NCBI RefSeq assembly: GCF_030160835.1
Contig: NZ_BSPC01000022.1
Span: forward strand, 1-64,000
Direction of reading: 5' to 3'
Length of the DNA stretch: 64,000 nt
Origin: Labrys miyagiensis
GTDB lineage: Bacteria; Pseudomonadota; Alphaproteobacteria; Rhizobiales; Labraceae
The notes below the pieces were generated by a model, which was given only the letters and a program-made list of their open reading frames with translations, did not search any database and was not told where the DNA came from. Of the stretch, positions 8,501-17,314 are shown one piece after another. Every line of letters starts with the position of its first letter. Within the stretch, counting starts at the first letter, position 1. The position numbers and the translations under genes were made by a program.

Positions 8501-8525
8501 ATGTAGTTTCTATTGGAAACTACAT
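8501..8525. promoter_or_regulatory. HxlR operator, 10-bp perfect inverted repeat
   Basis: ATGTAGTTTC and GAAACTACAT flank a 5-base centre (8511-8515), a perfect 25-bp palindrome between the divergent HxlR gene (start 8431) and the SnoaL-like gene (start 8556). The GTAGTTTC half-site agrees with the TAGT-rich sites known for HxlR-family repressors. It lies 31 bp before the SnoaL-like start, where it could block the promoter. Confidence 0.72.
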
Positions 8526-8555
8526 AACCAGAAGAGATATGGAGAGGTGGCGGCG

Positions 8556-9317
8556 ATGTCCAGGCGCAAGCAAGACGTGGTTTCCCTGTTGAAGACGATC
8601 GAGAGGGGCGGCGAGGGTGCGCTGCAATTCGTCAATCCGGACAGATACATCCAGCATAATCTCGCCATTGGCGAGGGGGTATCGGGCCTGGCCGCGGCGC
8701 TGGCCCAGCTGCCGCCGGGCTCCGCCCGCGTGAACACCGTGCGGGTGTTCGAGGATGGCGATTACGTCTTCGCCCACACCGACTACGACTTCTTCGGCCC
8801 CAAGATCGGCTTCGACATCTTCCGCTATGAGGACGGCCGCATCGTCGAGCATTGGGACAATCTGCAGGAAACGCCCAAGGGGCCGAATCCGGGTGGCCAC
8901 ACCATGCTGGACGGGCCGACGGAGCCCGCCGATCTCGACAAGACCGAAGAGAACAAGGCGCTGATCCGCCGGCAAATCGAGGACATCATCGCCGGCCGGC
9001 TCGACAGGCTGCCCGGCTATTTCGACGGCGACGCCTATATCCAGCACAACCCTCTCTTGGCCGATGGTCTCTCCGGTCTCGGCGCCGGCCTCAAGGCCCT
9101 GGCTGAAAAGGGCGTGCGAGTGAAATACGACCGCCTGCACCTGGTGCTGGGCGAGGGCAATTTCGTGCTGGCCGTGAGCGAGGGCATCTTCGGCGAGGCG
9201 CCATCAGCCTATTACGATCTTTATCGCATCGAGAACGGCAAGATCGCCGAGCATTGGGATGTGATCGAGGCGATCCCGCCGAAGGAAGAGCAGAAGAACG
9301 GCAACGGGAAGTTCTGA
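8556..9317 (+). CDS. Two-domain SnoaL-like protein
   Basis: A 253-residue protein made of two tandem SnoaL/NTF2-like cone domains, about 1-118 and 135-245. Both carry the same pattern: YIQHN near the start and IVEHWD or IAEHWD near the end. Single-domain relatives are annotated as predicted ester cyclases; activity is unproven. It is preceded by GGAGAGG and by the HxlR palindrome, so expression probably follows reactive-electrophile stress. An in-frame extension to 8385 overlaps the divergent regulator and is rejected. Confidence 0.78.
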   Translation: MSRRKQDVVSLLKTIERGGEGALQFVNPDRYIQHNLAIGEGVSGLAAALAQLPPGSARVNTVRVFEDGDYVFAHTDYDFFGPKIGFDIFRYEDGRIVEHWDNLQETPKGPNPGGHTMLDGPTEPADLDKTEENKALIRRQIEDIIAGRLDRLPGYFDGDAYIQHNPLLADGLSGLGAGLKALAEKGVRVKYDRLHLVLGEGNFVLAVSEGIFGEAPSAYYDLYRIENGKIAEHWDVIEAIPPKEEQKNGNGKF

Positions 9318-9331
9318 ACCTGGGGCGGCCT

Positions 9332-9425
9332 CTTCCCGGGTGCGCGGACGTCCCCGTCCGCATCTTCCTGGCCAACAAGCGCCGCGGTTTCAAGATGCGG
9401 ACGGGACGTCCGCGCACCCGGGAAG
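9332..9425. repeat. Family A palindromic element, copy A1
   Basis: Arms at 9332-9366 and 9392-9425 are complementary over 34 positions with one extra C in the left arm; the loop is 25 bases. Each arm holds its own mini-hairpin, GCGGACG pairing with CGTCCGC. It lies between the convergent SnoaL-like and aldo-keto reductase genes, ending six bases before the latter's stop codon. The outer arm sequence is the same as in copy A8 (50739-50890). Confidence 0.85.
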
Positions 9426-9430
9426 GGCTC

Positions 9431-10471
9431 TCACTTCGGCACAGGCGCGTCCTGGCGCAACAGGCCTTCGCCCTTGAGATCGCTCCACAGGCCAGACGGG
9501 ATCTTCGCCCCCATGATCTCGGCATTGCGGGTCACCTCCTGCGGTGCCTGCCCGCCGGGGATGACGGAGACGACCTGGGGATGGCCCAGCGGGAATTTCA
9601 GCGCCGCCTCCACCAGCTTGACGCCGTGGGAAGCGCAGACGCGCTCGATGCGGGCCACGCGGTCGAGGATCGCCGGCGGGGCCGGTTCGTAATTGTAATA
9701 GGCGCCGGCGCGCGGGCCGGTGGCGAGGATGCCGGAATTATAGGGCCCGCCCAGCACCACGCCGATCTTCTTCTCCGCGCAATAGGGAAGGAAGCTGGTG
9801 AGCGCCTCCTGCTCCAGCAGCGTGTAGCGCCCGGCGAGGAGGAAGAGATCAAAGTCGCCGGCGCGGGCGAGCGTCTCGGCCACCTGCCACTCGTTGATGC
9901 CGGCGCCGATCGCTTTTACCGTGCCTTCCTCGCGCAGTTTGGCGAGAGCGTGGTAGCCGCCCTCCATCAATTCCCTGATGCGCCGGTCCGACGCTTCCTT
10001 GGAGCCGTGGGTGAAGATGTCGACGTCATGGGCGAAGAGCACGTCGATGGTGTCGATGCCGAGGCGTTCCAGCGAGAACTCCACCGAACGCATCACGCCG
10101 TCATAGGAATAGTCGTAAACCTCCTGGCGGGAGGGCGTGTTGAAGAACTTGCCGATGCCGGTGCGCTGCTCGGGTGGCACCACCTTGAGCAGGCGGCCGA
10201 CCTTGGTGGAGAGCACGTAATCCTCGCGCTTCAGCCGGCGGAGCAGCGGGTTGAGGCGGGTTTCGGAGAGGCCGAGGCCATAGAGCGGCGCCGTATCGAA
10301 ATAGCGGATGCCGGCATCCCAGGCCGCGTTGACGGTGAGGGCGGCGACATCCTCGTCCAGTGCCCGGTAGAGATTGCCGAGCGGGGCCGTGCCGAAGCCA
10401 AGCTCGGTGAAACGAAGGACCGCACCCGAGCGGCTGACATGCGAACGGACGCCGAGATTGCTTTTGACCAT
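9431..10471 (-). CDS. Aldo/keto reductase, aldose 1-dehydrogenase (L-fucose/D-threo-aldose) type
   Basis: A 346-residue aldo-keto reductase. Catalytic residues lie in YFDTAPLYG (Asp, Tyr), STKVGR (Lys) and FAHDVD (His). The FFNTP, SYDGVMRS and YTLLEQ segments match the subgroup containing D-threo-aldose (L-fucose) and pyridoxal dehydrogenases, which oxidise aldoses to lactones with NAD(P). Start at 10471 by family length. It follows a GntR gene on the same strand by 112 bp and lies near a UxaA-type dehydratase, suggesting sugar or sugar-acid catabolism (inference). Confidence 0.83.
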   Translation of the reverse strand: MVKSNLGVRSHVSRSGAVLRFTELGFGTAPLGNLYRALDEDVAALTVNAAWDAGIRYFDTAPLYGLGLSETRLNPLLRRLKREDYVLSTKVGRLLKVVPPEQRTGIGKFFNTPSRQEVYDYSYDGVMRSVEFSLERLGIDTIDVLFAHDVDIFTHGSKEASDRRIRELMEGGYHALAKLREEGTVKAIGAGINEWQVAETLARAGDFDLFLLAGRYTLLEQEALTSFLPYCAEKKIGVVLGGPYNSGILATGPRAGAYYNYEPAPPAILDRVARIERVCASHGVKLVEAALKFPLGHPQVVSVIPGGQAPQEVTRNAEIMGAKIPSGLWSDLKGEGLLRQDAPVPK

Positions 10472-10583
10472 GGGGTTCTCTCTTGGTGGGGCTTGTCTTC
10501 GGATTGTGTCGGCAGGAACAGCAAAATGCTTCAATTCCAATGAGCTATCTGGAAAGCCATTTTCGGTTTAAACGCATTTGCTT

Positions 10584-11300
10584 TTAGAGATCTTCGAACA
10601 AGGCGGGATTTTCGGCGGCGAAAGCCACCAGTTCGGTGATGACGAAGTCGAGATGCTCCTCCATCGCGCGCCCGGCGGCGTCCGCGTCACCAGCGGCGAG
10701 GGCGGCGACGATCTTTTCGTGGTCCGTAACGGTGAGGGCATGGTGGCGGGGAGAGGAGAGGAGACGGCGCACTCGGTCGAGATTGGCGCGCGCCGCTTCG
10801 ACGGCGGCCTTCACGCGCGCATAGCCGAGCGCATCGAGGAGGATGAGGTGGAATTCAAGGTCGAGCCTGTGAAAATCGCGCCTGTCGCCAGCCTCCGTCG
10901 CGGCGTGCTGGTAGCGCAGATTGCGCTCGAGCGAGGGGAGCAGCGCGTCACGGTGGTTGAGGGCAAGCGTCCGCACCGCCTGTGCCTCCAGCGCGCTGCG
11001 GATGAACATGCTCTGGCGCACGTCGGAGAGACGGATGCGTGAGACGCGTGTGCCGCGTTGGGGCAGGATCTCGACGAGGCCTTCATTCTGCAGCCGCGCC
11101 AACGCCTCCGAGACGGGAAAGCGCGAGACGCCCAGCCGCTCGCAGATCGCCAGTTTGTCGATGTCGGCGCCTGGCGCCAGTTCGAAACCGATGATCGCCT
11201 CGCGCAGGAGGGACTGGACGCGTTCGGTGGTGCCGCCACGGCTGGAGAGGCCGAGGGGTTCGAGAAAGTCATAAGAAGCTTTGACTGCCGCGTCTGACAT
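10584..11300 (-). CDS. GntR family regulator, FCD (FadR) subfamily
   Basis: A 238-residue regulator. The N-terminal winged helix (about 25-90) contains GADIDKLAICERLGVSRFPVSEAL. The all-helical FCD ligand domain follows, with metal-site residues in DLEFHLILL and in the C-terminal EEHLDFVITEL. FCD proteins usually sense carboxylates such as sugar acids. It is divergent from the UxaA-type gene and a 16-bp perfect palindrome overlaps its own start codon, pointing to autorepression. Confidence 0.9.
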   Translation of the reverse strand: MSDAAVKASYDFLEPLGLSSRGGTTERVQSLLREAIIGFELAPGADIDKLAICERLGVSRFPVSEALARLQNEGLVEILPQRGTRVSRIRLSDVRQSMFIRSALEAQAVRTLALNHRDALLPSLERNLRYQHAATEAGDRRDFHRLDLEFHLILLDALGYARVKAAVEAARANLDRVRRLLSSPRHHALTVTDHEKIVAALAAGDADAAGRAMEEHLDFVITELVAFAAENPALFEDL

Positions 11301-11315
11301 GCTAACATGTTAGCA
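11300..11315. promoter_or_regulatory. GntR operator palindrome
   Basis: TGCTAACATGTTAGCA is a perfect 16-bp palindrome whose first base is the A of the GntR start codon on the minus strand; it lies 43 bp before the chosen start of the divergent dehydratase. Size and symmetry suit FCD-type GntR operators. Binding is inferred from position. Confidence 0.6.
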
Positions 11316-11358
11316 ATGGATCCCGCGCTTGACCAGCGCCTTTTTACCGGATTTCGCC

Positions 11359-12888
11359 ATGCAGATCGTCCCCAAGACCGCCCGCACCCTGCGCCTCAAT
11401 GCCAGGGACAATGTCCTTGTTGCCGTCGACGTGATCGAGCCGGGCATGGAGGTCGAGGGTGTCGCGGCGCTGCAGCGTGTGCCCAAAGGCCACAAGATCG
11501 CGGTGGCGCCGATCGCCGAGAGCGAACCTATCGTCAAGTTCGGCCAGATTATCGGCTTCGCTTCGCAGGCCATCGTGCCCGGCAGCCATGTCCATTCGCA
11601 TAATTGCGAATTCCATGCCTTCGACCGCGACTATGCCTTTGCGCAGGATGCCAAGGAGGAGGCAATCCTGCCGCTTTCCGAGCAGGCGACCTTCCAGGGC
11701 TTCCGCCGTCCCAACGGCAAGGCTGGCACGCGCAATTATGTCGCCATTCTTACCAGCGTGAACTGCTCGGCTTCGGTCGCCCGCTTCATGGCGGATGCCT
11801 TCAACCAGTCAGGCATCCTGAAGGATTATCCCAATATCGACGGGGTGGTGCCCTTCGTGCATGGCTCGGGCTGCGGCATGGCCGACAAGGGCGAGGGCTT
11901 CGAGATCATGAAGCGCACCCAGTGGGGCTATGCCTCCAACCCCAATATCGCCGCCGTGCTGCTGGTGGGTCTGGGCTGCGAGGTCTTCCAGATCGGCCGC
12001 ATGAAGCAGGAATACAGCATCGTCGAGGGTGATCATTTCCAGACCATGACGATCCAGGACACCGGCGGTACGCGCAAGACCATTGAGCAGGGCATGGAGC
12101 GCATCAAGGCCATGCTGCCGCTCGCCAACCAGGCCACGCGCGAGACGATTCCGGCTTCCGAACTGGTGCTCGCCCTGCAGTGCGGCGGCTCGGACGGCTA
12201 TTCCGGCATCACCGCCAATCCGGCGTTGGGCGCGGCTGCCGATATCCTGGTGCATCAGGGCGGCACGGCCATCCTCTCCGAGACGCCGGAAATCTACGGC
12301 GCGGAGCACTTGCTCACCCGCAGAGCTGCCAGCCGGGAAGTCGGCGAGAAGCTGGTCGAGCGCATCAAGTGGTGGGAGAACTATACCGCCAAGAACAACG
12401 GCTCGATGGACAACAATCCCTCGCCCGGCAACAAGGCCGGCGGCCTCACCACCATCCTCGAAAAGTCGCTCGGTGCGGCGGCCAAGGGCGGCACCACCAC
12501 GCTCACCGCCGTCTACGAATATGCCGAGCCGGTCAAGGACAAGGGCTTTGTCTTCATGGACACGCCCGGCTATGACCCTGTCTCGGCCACGGGCCAGGTG
12601 GCGGGCGGCGCCAATATCCTCTGCTTCACCACCGGCCGCGGCTCGGCCTATGGCTGCAAGCCGACCCCCTCGATCAAGCTCGCCACCAATTCCGACATCT
12701 ATCGCCGCATGACCGACGATATGGACATCAATTGCGGCGACGTGCTCGACGGCGTGTCGATCGAGGAAAAGGGCAAGGAGATCTTCGCCAAGATCCTGGC
12801 CGTGGCTTCCGGCGAGCGCTCGAAGTCGGAAGAGCTGGGTTATGGCTCTAATGAGTTCGTGCCCTGGCAGGTCGGCGCAACGATGTAA
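11359..12888 (+). CDS. UxaA/GarD family sugar-acid dehydratase
   Basis: A 509-residue protein with an N-terminal SAF domain (about 1-90, HSHNCEFH at its end) and the large UxaA C-terminal domain containing GTRNYVAI, NCSAS, HGSGCGM, GLGCEVFQ and DNNPSPGNKAGGLTTI. Relatives dehydrate altronate or galactarate to 2-keto-3-deoxy acids with an Fe or Mn centre. The substrate here cannot be assigned: length and motifs fit both groups. It is likely regulated by the adjacent GntR. A TTG start ten codons upstream is possible. Confidence 0.85.
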   Translation: MQIVPKTARTLRLNARDNVLVAVDVIEPGMEVEGVAALQRVPKGHKIAVAPIAESEPIVKFGQIIGFASQAIVPGSHVHSHNCEFHAFDRDYAFAQDAKEEAILPLSEQATFQGFRRPNGKAGTRNYVAILTSVNCSASVARFMADAFNQSGILKDYPNIDGVVPFVHGSGCGMADKGEGFEIMKRTQWGYASNPNIAAVLLVGLGCEVFQIGRMKQEYSIVEGDHFQTMTIQDTGGTRKTIEQGMERIKAMLPLANQATRETIPASELVLALQCGGSDGYSGITANPALGAAADILVHQGGTAILSETPEIYGAEHLLTRRAASREVGEKLVERIKWWENYTAKNNGSMDNNPSPGNKAGGLTTILEKSLGAAAKGGTTTLTAVYEYAEPVKDKGFVFMDTPGYDPVSATGQVAGGANILCFTTGRGSAYGCKPTPSIKLATNSDIYRRMTDDMDINCGDVLDGVSIEEKGKEIFAKILAVASGERSKSEELGYGSNEFVPWQVGATM

Positions 12889-12894
12889 CCCGTA

Positions 12895-13061
12895 CCGCCG
12901 GCTTTCCAGCCGGCATCTTGGAAGCGGTGACGTTTGCAGCCAAGGCGCTACACTTGCGACGCGGTCGGTGTGCCGGTCTTCAGACCGGCATGGAAACGAT
13001 ACGCCTCACTAGGAATCGCCGTCGTTTCCAAGAGCGGACGGGGACGTCCGCGCTCCCAGGC
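12895..13061. repeat. Family A palindromic element, copy A2 (three hairpins)
   Basis: Three mini-hairpins follow one another: GCCGGCT/AGCCGGC (12897-12914, loop TTCC), TGCCGGTCT/AGACCGGCA (12971-12990, loop TC) and GCGGACG/CGTCCGC (13034-13051, loop GGGA). The stems differ in sequence but each pairs perfectly. TGGAAACG follows the second hairpin and CGTTTCCA precedes the third, which is the conserved core of the family. The element lies between convergent genes, and its right half encodes the C-terminus of the MFS protein. Confidence 0.8.
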
Positions 13062-14268
13062 TTCTCGGCACTGCCACGAACACCCACAGCGCGATCACCG
13101 ACAGGAACGCCGTCAGGAAGAACGGCGCTCCGGGCAGTTCCGCCACCGCGCCCGGTCCTGCGAACAGGCCGAAGAGCTGCGTGCCGAGGAGGGGGCTGGC
13201 GATGGCCGCGATGCCCATCAGGCTGGCGATCGCGCCCTGGAGTTCGCCCTGCGCATTCTCGTCCACCTCATGCGTCATCATGGCGTTGATGGCCGGCATG
13301 GCGACGCCCTGGAGCGCGCCGACCACCAACAGGGCGTAGATCATCCAGCCATGGCTGGCGAGCCCGTAACCCACCGCGATGATGCATTCGACGGTGAGGC
13401 TGATCACCGCCGCCATCCATTCGCCAAAGCGCTTGATGAAGGGGCCAACAAGCCCGCCCTGGACGATGGCGGTGATCACGCCGAAGGCCGCCAGCGACAG
13501 GCCGACCTCGAGTTCGCTCCAGCCATAGCGGTAGATGGTGTAATAAGCCCAGATCGCCGGATAGACATTCGTCGCCAGGAAATGCAGGAACAGCACCGCA
13601 CCGAAGCCGAGTACCAGCGGATGGCGGCGGAAGGCAACCAGGGCGCCGAGCGGATTGGCCCGCTTGAGCGTGAAGGCGCGGCGCTTATCCCTAGCCAATG
13701 TTTCCGGCAGCACGAAGTAACCGTAGATCAGATTGGCGATCGACAGACCAGCGGCGAGGAAAAAGGGCGCTCGATCGCCGAAATGCGAGAACAGGCCACC
13801 CAGCGCCGGGCCGAGCGTAAAGCCGATGCCAAAGGCGGCGCCGATCATGCCGAAGGCCTTTGCCCGGTTCTCCGGTGCGGTGATATCGGCGATGAAGGCG
13901 TTGGCCGTGGTGTAGGAGGCGCCGCAGATGCCGGCAATCAACCGGCCCAGGAAGAGCCAGGCGATGGTGGGGGCGAAGGCGGTGAGGAGATAGTCGACAC
14001 CAAGCCCCGCCACCGAGAGCAGCAGCACCGGCCGCCTGCCAAAGGCGTCGGAGAGGTTGCCGATGATCGGGCCGAACAGGAACTGCATGGCCGAATAGGC
14101 CACGAACAGCCAGCCGCCGATGACGGAGGCACGGGCAATATCGACATGGGCGATGTCCTCGATCAGGCGCGGCAAAACGGGAATGATGATGCCGAGGCCG
14201 ATCATGTCGATCAAAACCGTGACAAGCACGAAGGTGAGGGCATGCGGGCTTATCTTCGAAACGGTCAT
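13009..14268 (-). CDS. MFS exporter, TetA(TCR)-like
   Basis: A 419-residue, 12-helix major facilitator. Signature parts are DMIGLGIIIPVLPRLIEDI in helix 1, GNLSDAFGRRPVLLLS between helices 2 and 3 (motif A) and GPALGGLF in helix 5 (motif C of drug:H+ antiporters). The C-terminal 17 residues, SLGARTSPSALGNDGDS, are read from the family A element and are probably not ancestral. Start at 14268 with GGAAAG upstream; a GTG seven codons earlier is possible. Substrate unknown. Confidence 0.88.
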   Translation of the reverse strand: MTVSKISPHALTFVLVTVLIDMIGLGIIIPVLPRLIEDIAHVDIARASVIGGWLFVAYSAMQFLFGPIIGNLSDAFGRRPVLLLSVAGLGVDYLLTAFAPTIAWLFLGRLIAGICGASYTTANAFIADITAPENRAKAFGMIGAAFGIGFTLGPALGGLFSHFGDRAPFFLAAGLSIANLIYGYFVLPETLARDKRRAFTLKRANPLGALVAFRRHPLVLGFGAVLFLHFLATNVYPAIWAYYTIYRYGWSELEVGLSLAAFGVITAIVQGGLVGPFIKRFGEWMAAVISLTVECIIAVGYGLASHGWMIYALLVVGALQGVAMPAINAMMTHEVDENAQGELQGAIASLMGIAAIASPLLGTQLFGLFAGPGAVAELPGAPFFLTAFLSVIALWVFVAVPRSLGARTSPSALGNDGDS

Positions 14269-14314
14269 GGCATCGCTTTCCAAACGCACTTCGACGAGGG
14301 CTGATCATCTACCT

Positions 14315-14343
14315 CCCCGCAGCCGGCGGTTGCAACCGCGGGG
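14315..14343. promoter_or_regulatory. Palindrome in the divergent MFS/aroA promoter region
   Basis: A perfect 14-bp palindrome GCGGTTGCAACCGC (14326-14339) lies within a larger CCCCGC...GCGGGG pair. It sits 47 bp upstream of the MFS start and 130 bp before aroA. It could be an operator or a hairpin; no TetR-type regulator gene is adjacent. Confidence 0.35.
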
Positions 14344-14472
14344 AAGGCGTCAGCGCCGCAACGCTTCGGGCTTGGCGCAACGGCGCAACAATCGTAGATA
14401 GGCGCGAATAGCCCATCGGGCGGTTGGAACTTTCCCTGCGAGACAGACCGGGGCACTGAGAAGGATAGGACC

Positions 14473-15747
14473 ATGGTGGCGGAATGGAGCGGGCAGCAGA
14501 CGACGGTGCTTCCGCCGGATCATCCGCTGCGGGGGCGGGTGGTGCCGCCGGGCTCGAAGTCGATCACCAACCGCGCGCTGCTGGTGGCGGCGCTGGCTGA
14601 GGGTACCAGCCACCTTACCGGGGCGCTCAAGAGCGATGACACCCGCTACATGGCACTGGCGCTCAAGGCGATGGGCGTCAAGATCGAGGAGCCGGATGCC
14701 ACCAGCTTCACGGTCACCAGCACGGGCCGGCTCAGCAAACCCGAGGGGCCGCTCTTCCTCGGCAATGCCGGCACGGCCACGCGTTTTCTCACGGCCGCGG
14801 CAGCTCTGGTAGAGGGGGATGTCATCGTCGATGGCGACAAGCACATGCGCACCCGGCCTATTGCGCCGCTGGTCGTGGCGCTGAAGTCGCTGGGAATCGA
14901 GGCCGAGGCGCCGACGGGTTGTCCGCCGGTGACGGTGCATGGCAAGGGTCGCTTCGGCGGCCGACGCGTCGAGATCGATGCGGGCCTGTCCAGCCAATAT
15001 GTGTCGGCGCTTTTGATGGCGGCAGCATGCGGCGACGAGCCTGTCGATATCGCGCTCACCGGCCAGGAGATCGGCGCCCGCGGCTATATCGATCTGACGC
15101 TCGCCACCATGCGCGCCTTCGACGCCAAGATCGAGCGGCTCGATGCCGCCACCTGGCGCGTGGCGCCCACCGGCTACCGCGCCACCGACTACCTGATCGA
15201 GCCCGATGCCTCTGCCGCGACCTATCTGTGGGCCGCAGAGGTGCTGACAGGCGGCGCCATCGATCTCGGCGTGCCCGCTGGCGATTTCACCCAGCCCGAT
15301 GCCAAAGCCTATCAGCTCATCTCAGCCTTTCCGCACTTGCCCGCCGTGATCGACGGCTCGCAGATGCAGGATGCCGTCCCGACATTGGCTGTGCTCGCCG
15401 CCTTCAACGAGACGCCGGTACGCTTCACCGGCATCGCCAACCTGCGCGTAAAGGAATGCGACCGCATCGCTGCTCTGCACGACGGCCTCACGCGCATACG
15501 CCCTGACCTCGCGCGGGAAGAGGGAGATAACCTCCTGGTCGCTTCCGATCCCAGGCTCGCGGGCCAGACGTTGCCGGCTTCGATCGCGACCTACGCCGAC
15601 CATCGCATCGCCATGAGCTTCGCGCTGGCCGGGCTGAAGATCCACGGCATCACCATCCAGGACCCGGCCTGCGTGGCCAAGACCTATCCCGGCTATTGGA
15701 ACGCACTGGCTTCGCTGGGGGTTAAGCTCGAGGAAAAGACCGTTTGA
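14473..15747 (+). CDS. aroA: 3-phosphoshikimate 1-carboxyvinyltransferase (EPSP synthase)
   Basis: A 424-residue EPSP synthase of the shikimate pathway, which joins shikimate-3-phosphate and PEP. Substrate-binding residues are seen in PGSKSITNRALL (K29, S30, R34), LGNAGTATR (97-104), SSQYVSALLMAA and VKECDRIAALHDGL. The length is normal. It is not followed by cmk or rpsA, as it is in many Alphaproteobacteria, but by a photolyase gene 23 bp downstream that may share its transcript. Confidence 0.95.
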   Translation: MVAEWSGQQTTVLPPDHPLRGRVVPPGSKSITNRALLVAALAEGTSHLTGALKSDDTRYMALALKAMGVKIEEPDATSFTVTSTGRLSKPEGPLFLGNAGTATRFLTAAAALVEGDVIVDGDKHMRTRPIAPLVVALKSLGIEAEAPTGCPPVTVHGKGRFGGRRVEIDAGLSSQYVSALLMAAACGDEPVDIALTGQEIGARGYIDLTLATMRAFDAKIERLDAATWRVAPTGYRATDYLIEPDASAATYLWAAEVLTGGAIDLGVPAGDFTQPDAKAYQLISAFPHLPAVIDGSQMQDAVPTLAVLAAFNETPVRFTGIANLRVKECDRIAALHDGLTRIRPDLAREEGDNLLVASDPRLAGQTLPASIATYADHRIAMSFALAGLKIHGITIQDPACVAKTYPGYWNALASLGVKLEEKTV

Positions 15748-15770
15748 ACAGATGAATGCAGGGCGCCGCG

Positions 15771-17246
15771 ATGAAGAACTCCAGCTCCGCAGCGCCAATA
15801 ATCGTCTGGTTTCGCAGTGATTTGCGCCTGAGTGATAATCCGGCGCTTCATGCAGCGACAGAAGCCGGTTCGCCGGTTGTCTGCCTCTATGTTCATGAGA
15901 AGCCTCAACATGACCTGCGTCCGCCACAGGGCGCGGCGCTGTGGTGGCAGCATGGTTCGCTGGCGAACCTCAACCAATCTCTCAAGAAGCACGGCGGTTG
16001 CCTTCACGCCCTGGCGGGTCATGCCGGTGAGATCGTGGAGGCTCTTGCAGAAACGGTCGGGGCACGCGGTGTCTACTGGAACCGACGCTATGACCCGGCC
16101 GGGCGGGATGTCGATACGCGGATCAAGACCAGGCTGCGCGAGCGCGGACGTGTCGTGGAGAGCTTCAACGCATCGCTGCTGCACGAGCCCTGGACGATCC
16201 TGAACCGGGCTGGCTCGCCTTTTCGGGTCTTCACGCCCTATTGGGCCGAGGGCTTAAGGCAAGGCGACCCGGAATCGCCCTTGCCTGGCCCGAAGAAGAT
16301 CCAATTCGCGTCTCTGCCCGGCCCGCTGGCCGAGCGCTTCCGCTATCCCGCAGGCCTCGACCCCGATCCGCAAGACCCGGACTGGGCGGCAACCATGCGT
16401 GAGCTGCGGCCTCGCGGTGAGGAGGGCGCCCAGCAACGGCTCGAAGCGTTCCTTGACGAGGGCCTCAACGGCTATGCCGACAATCGCGACCGGCTGGATC
16501 GCCAGGCAACTTCGCGCCTGTCGCCCTATCTTCGCTTTGGGAATATCTCGGTTCGGCAGATCTGGCACGCCATGGTCGCCCGACAGCATGCGGGCGCTCT
16601 CAAAGCCATGAACCGGGATATCGAAAAGTTCAAATCCGAGCTTGGTTGGCGCGAGTTCTCCTATTCGCTGCTTTACCACGCGCCGGCCCTGCATCGTCAG
16701 AACATCCAGCCTTCCTTCGACGCCATGCCATGGCGGCGGGACAAGGCGGCGCTCCAGGCCTGGCAGCGCGGCCGCACGGGCTACCCCGTGGTCGATGCCG
16801 CCATGCGCGAATTATGGGCGACGGGCAGCATGCATAACCGGGCCCGCATGATCGTCGGCTCCTTCCTGGTCAAGCATCTGCTGATCGACTGGCGCGAGGG
16901 TGAAAGCTGGTTCTGGAACACGCTGGTCGATGCCGATCCCGCCAACAATCCGGCGAGCTGGCAATGGGTCGCCGGCACGGGCGCCAATGCCGCGCCCTAT
17001 TTTCGTATCCTCAACCCGATCCTGCAGGGCGAAAAGTTCGACCCGGACGGCGCCTATGTGAAGCGCTGGCTGCCGGAGCTGGCAAAGCTGCCGGGGGGCG
17101 TCGTCCATCATCCCTGGACGGCGAGCGCGGTCGAACTCCACGACGCCGGCATCAGCCTCGGTGATGACTATCCCCACCCGATCGTCGATCACGATGCTGC
17201 CCGCAAGCGGGCTCTTGCGACATGGAAGAGCATGCGTGGGTCCTAA
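15771..17246 (+). CDS. phrB: Deoxyribodipyrimidine photolyase, class I
   Basis: A 491-residue photolyase that repairs cyclobutane pyrimidine dimers with blue light. The N-terminal antenna domain starts IIVWFRSDLRLSDNPAL. The C-terminal FAD domain has TSRLSPYLRFGNIS, WREFSYSLLYHAP, GRTGYPVVDAAMRELWATG, MHNRARMIVGSFL and DADPANNPASWQWVAGTG, which hold the FAD and lesion-contact residues. Start at 15771 fits the family; a Met five codons upstream is also in frame. Confidence 0.94.
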   Translation: MKNSSSAAPIIVWFRSDLRLSDNPALHAATEAGSPVVCLYVHEKPQHDLRPPQGAALWWQHGSLANLNQSLKKHGGCLHALAGHAGEIVEALAETVGARGVYWNRRYDPAGRDVDTRIKTRLRERGRVVESFNASLLHEPWTILNRAGSPFRVFTPYWAEGLRQGDPESPLPGPKKIQFASLPGPLAERFRYPAGLDPDPQDPDWAATMRELRPRGEEGAQQRLEAFLDEGLNGYADNRDRLDRQATSRLSPYLRFGNISVRQIWHAMVARQHAGALKAMNRDIEKFKSELGWREFSYSLLYHAPALHRQNIQPSFDAMPWRRDKAALQAWQRGRTGYPVVDAAMRELWATGSMHNRARMIVGSFLVKHLLIDWREGESWFWNTLVDADPANNPASWQWVAGTGANAAPYFRILNPILQGEKFDPDGAYVKRWLPELAKLPGGVVHHPWTASAVELHDAGISLGDDYPHPIVDHDAARKRALATWKSMRGS

Positions 17247-17314
17247 AGAAAGCAATATCATATGATTACGGAGTTTTTCTTGTCTGGTTTCAGCATTGGC
17301 GGGAGGGGATGATC

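Noticed and set aside
12934-14304. 456-codon plus-strand frame opposite the MFS gene
   Set aside because: Antisense shadow with His/Glu/Asp-rich composition and no family features.
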